Below, piece after piece: positions 60,989-64,000 of a stretch of DNA of 64,000 bases. The stretch is taken from assembly GCF_949628215.1 (NCBI RefSeq), contig NC_134277.1, positions 106,781,463-106,845,462 of the forward strand, given 5' to 3'. A program made the position numbers and the translations under genes. The stretch is from Phalacrocorax aristotelis. Lineage: Eukaryota > Chordata > Aves > Suliformes > Phalacrocoracidae. Within the stretch, counting starts at the first letter, position 1; each line of letters opens with the position of its first letter. Below the pieces are notes generated by a model. That model ran no database searches, was not told the DNA's origin, and worked only from the letters and a program-made list of their open reading frames with translations.

Positions 60989-61584
60989 TGTCATGGTTTT
61001 AGCTGGGATAGGGTTGATTTTCTTCACTGCAGCTGGCACAGTGCTGTGCTTTGGACTTAGTATGAAAACAATGTTGATAACACACTGATGTTTTAGTTGT
61101 TGCCGGGTAGTGCTTGTACTAGTCAAGGACTTTTCTAGCTTCCCATGCTCTGCCAGGTGCACAAGAAGCTGGGAGGGGAGGGGGCACAGCTAAGAGAGCG
61201 GGTTCAAACTGGCCAAAGTGATATTCCATATCATATGACATCATGACCAGTATAATAACTGGGGGGAGTTGGCCGGGGGAAGCAGAGGTGGTGGCTCAGG
61301 GACTGGCAGCCTCTGTCGGTGGGTGGTGAGCAGTTGAATCGTTTGTGTTTCTGTTTTTTTCCCTTTTTTCCTTTTCTATTTTATTATATTATCATTATTG
61401 TTATTACTAGTATAATCATTATAATTCTTATTTTATTGTAATTATTAAACTGTTCTTACCTCAACCCACAAGTCTTTTTTTTTGCTTTTGCTCTTCCGAT
61501 TCTCTCCCCCATCCCACAGGGGTTGAGGGAATGAGCAAGCAGCTGCGTGGTGTTTAGTTGCCGACTACAGGCTGAACCACTACA
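60989..61584 (+). mobile_element. Solo LTR nested in CR1, ERVL-like
   Basis: TGTCATGGTTTTAGCTGGG to GAACCACTACA, 596 bp. It is flanked by ATAAC (60984-60988) and ATGAC (61585-61589), a 5-bp target duplication with one transition. It contains the TGATAACACACTGATG block, a CCAAAGTGATATTCC block, decayed CRE TGACATCA (61236-61243), a TATA-like AGTATAATAAC (about 61249), a long T/A-rich run, ATTAAA (61444-61449), and a degraded 3' hairpin near 61503-61530. The flanking CR1 frame continues across one copy of the duplication, proving that the LTR came later. No internal viral sequence. Confidence 0.93.
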
Positions 61585-62722
61585 ATGACAAACCTGGTGG
61601 TCTTCTACAATGAAGTGACTTGCCTGGTTGACATCAGGTGGGCAGTGGACATTGTCTACCTGTACTTCTCCAAGGCTTTTGGTATGGTTCCCCATGGCCT
61701 CCTCCTGGAGAAATTAATGCATTATGGCCTAGAGAAGTGGTCTGTGCAGTGGGTGGGGAATTGGCTGACAGGCCGTACCCAAAGGGTGGTGGTAAATAGC
61801 TCTTTTTCAAAGTGGCAACCTGTCACAGTTGGGGTCCCCCAGGGATTGATATTGGCCCCAATGTTATTTAACATCTTCATAAGTGATCTGGGTAACAGGA
61901 TGAAATGTAGCCTGATGAAGTTTGCAGATGACACCGAACTGAGTGGGGAAGCAGATACTCCAGAAAGGAGAGCTGCTCTGCAGAAAGATCTGCATAGGCC
62001 GGAAGAGTGGGCCAGCAAGAACCTTATGAAGTTCAACAAGGAGAAGTGTAAGGTCATGCACCTGGGGAAATATCATCCAGAAGTGCAGTACAGACTGGGA
62101 TTCACCTGGCTGGGGAGCAACTCCAGGCTGGGGACCTGGGGGTCCTGGTGGACAGGAAGCTCAACATGAGCGAACAGTGTGCTGCTGCAGCCAAGAAGGC
62201 CAACAGGATGTTGGGTTGCATCAACAAGGGCATCACCAGCAGAGATAAAGAAGTCATTATCCTGCTTTACTCAGTGCTTGTCAGGCCACACCTGGAGTGC
62301 TGTGTACAGCTCTGGTCCCCTCTATACAAAAAGGATGTGGACAGGCTGGAAGGGGTCCAGAGAAAGGCCACCAAGATGATCAAAGGACTGGGAAGCTGCC
62401 ATATGAGGATAGGCTGGGAGAGCTGGGTTTGTTCAGCCTTGAGAAAAGGAGGCTCAGAGGGGATCTCATCACCATGTACCAGTACTTAAGGGGTAGCTAC
62501 AAAGAAGATGGAGACTCCCTTTTTACACGGAGTCACATGGAGAGGACAAGGGGGAATGGACACAAGTTGCTCTTGGGGAGATTCCGATTGGACACCAGAG
62601 GGAAATTTTTCACAGTGAGGACAGTCACCCATTGGAATAATCTCCCCAGGGAAGTGGTTGCCTCGGCCACGTTGGACACCTTCAAGAGTCCCCTGGACAG
62701 GGTGCTGGGCCATCTTGTCTAG
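61585..62722 (+). pseudogene. CR1 ORF2, 3' half (RT catalytic and C-terminal parts), broken
   Basis: Continues the frame of the 5' half directly after the LTR target duplication. 61585 onward: TNLVVFYNEVTCLVD, VYLYFSKAFGMVPHGLL, QPVTVGVPQGLILAPMLFN and FADD at 61921-61932. A frame change near 62110 leads to [18 protein letters not shown] and [19 protein letters not shown]. Another near 62390 leads to [21 protein letters not shown] and [17 protein letters not shown], with the normal stop at 62722. The catalytic Asp pair is kept, but two frameshifts after the LTR plus the LTR itself abolish function. The ATG at 61585 is partly the target duplication, not a start. Confidence 0.9.
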
Positions 62723-62800
62723 AGTGTGCTCTTCCTAGAAAGGTTGAACTAGATGTTCCCTGAGGTCCCTTCCAACCTGAGATTCTGTGATTCTGTGATT

Positions 62801-64000
62801 AGAAAATAAATGACACCACCATAGAACATGTAGACATCAGAGGCATATACATTATCTTTGCTAAAGTCAAGAAACACAAAAACTGAAACTGAAAAAGCTA
62901 TTCTTTTCATCACATGCTTCTGAACTCGGTTCATGTGTTGTTTTTTAGGTACCTAATCTGATCAATTTTGTGCCAGTATAATTCCATTAACTTCATAAAC
63001 TGATGCAAGAAGAGTATTAGAAATATTCAGTCTCAGATTCTAGCAATGGATGGCTATTTCATTCTGGTAAAGTAAGCAACTAATCTCTTTCAAGTTAGAT
63101 AGGAAATTGAAGGTAATGTAATGATAGATTAAAACATAGATACCTGTTTGTTACAAATAGATGTATGTGTCTGAGTTACTTTATATCTGAACAAGAAGAC
63201 ATAGCATTTAATTACTGTGAAACGTGATGTGAGAAATAATTCATTTCCCCTAAAAACTGAGAAAGAAGCACCATTGACAGCTTCACACTGATGTAACTTC
63301 AACATTCATTGGATTATTTTCAGAAAACTAACACAAATTCAGAGCATACATAAGTAATTTCTGTGGAACAACTTTTTTAGTGTTAGTAAGAATTTGTAAG
63401 TTTTCTTACGTCTTCCCTCCTTATAACCTAGAAATTTAGAAAAAATATACAAATAATATGAATAATCTTAGCTCAACTTTTATTTTACGGTCTTTCAGTT
63501 TGGCACAACTATCACTTGGGAATTTTTATGACAAGTGCCACTGTACTGGGAAGGGAAAGAAGTTCCTTAGTTGGTGTGTTGTCTTTAGAATGAAGCACTG
63601 AAATTCCCTCCAAGAGGAATACACTTCCATTTTCCAGGTCTGAGATGCTGTTTGGCATAAAAGATCTTAAATCTAGGGGAAGAATATATGTCCAAAACAT
63701 CCTCCCAGCAACAGACTTCTTGGATTTGAACCTAAGAACTATGAGAACCTTTGAATGCTACATCTTTTTTTTTTTTTTTTTCTGTGGTGTGGTAAGGCAC
63801 ACCAAAATGGATAAAAAAAAAACACATTGCTTTTTCTCTGTCTAGAAAGGTAGAAGAAAAAAGTGCAGTATTTGGAGTTTGGAATAAGCTCAAGAAACGA
63901 TTTTGCACATCATCATTCAGGATTTCTAAAGGATGGAGATGAATCATAGTTGCTCACAGCAATATGGAAAAGAGTTATTCCTTGCCCACTTCTAATTTGT
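62801..64000. other. Unique AT-rich DNA, no gene seen
   Basis: No exon or named repeat recognised up to the window end. A T17 run is at 63765-63781. Short opposing open frames around 63512-63947 have no motif. Confidence 0.55.

Larger units (their letters stand above)
59150..62800 (+). mobile_element. Long CR1 LINE, interrupted by a solo LTR
   Basis: Plus-strand CR1 of a third subfamily. Detectable from about 59150 (end of the ORF1 region, with GCTAACTTGGCGAGGCAGGC and then a likely ORF1 end TTTAAACTGA) to the 3' end at 62800 (TTCCAACCTGAGATTCTGTG and repeated ATTCTGTG). About 3.05 kb remain when the 596-bp LTR at 60989-61584 and its duplicated 5 bases are set aside. The 3' UTR (ACTAGATGTTCCCTGAGGTCC) differs from those of the other copies. 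ORF2 covers endonuclease to C-terminus with several frameshifts. Confidence 0.93.

Noticed and set aside
1..64000. CRISPR arrays, operons, tRNA or rRNA genes
   Set aside because: No regularly spaced direct repeats, no bacterial gene organisation, and no recognisable cloverleaf or rRNA core was seen. The window is vertebrate. A covariance-model scan was not possible, so a tRNA could have been missed.
1..64000. Proviral gag, pol or env between LTRs
   Set aside because: No two LTRs of matching type and orientation enclose retroviral coding sequence; the only RT-like frames are CR1 type, recognised by FADD, the AP-like endonuclease and the CR1 3' ends.

Overview
This window looks like a gene-poor, AT-rich stretch of a bird genome, either intergenic or a large intron. 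I found no host gene with a convincing multi-exon structure. The bird assignment rests on the repeats. Seven fairly clear CR1-type LINE copies are present, most with the typical 3' ends built on ATTCTRTG. There are also six solo LTRs of one family (TGT...ACA ends, 5-bp target duplications where visible) of the endogenous-retrovirus type common in birds, plus one LTR of a second bird-type family. Repeat family names come from memory of consensus features; no database was searched.

Layout: a CR1 copy with an internal deletion (1223-2641, +); a polypurine tract (4481-4592); a solo LTR (4789-5376, -); a 3' CR1 fragment (7423-8265, -); about 11.6 kb of unique AT-rich DNA; a CpG-rich solo LTR (19859-20438, -); a GC-rich solo LTR with an exact 5-bp target duplication (25681-26190, +); a solo LTR with an eroded 5' end (27748-28313, +); a nearly full-length CR1 with both ORF1 and ORF2 remains (31500-35890, -); a sister 3' CR1 fragment (36838-37640, -); an LTR of the second family with an internal minisatellite-like array (43235-43982, +); a solo LTR (49284-49814, +); a CR1 3' end stub (51432-51524, +); an old decayed CR1 (57256-58170, -); and a long CR1 (59150-62800, +) split by a solo LTR at 60989-61584.

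None of the transposon reading frames is intact: every CR1 copy has stops, frameshifts or deletions, and the LTRs have no internal viral genes. The informative content is evolutionary. It includes a dated nested insertion, a hairpin near the LTR 3' end that covaries between copies, a CRE-type promoter palindrome decaying by CpG loss, ORF1/ORF2 junction architecture in CR1, and a repeat-mediated deletion. A single 42-codon open frame behind a good 3' splice site (48339-48468, -) is the only candidate host exon, and I do not recognise it.
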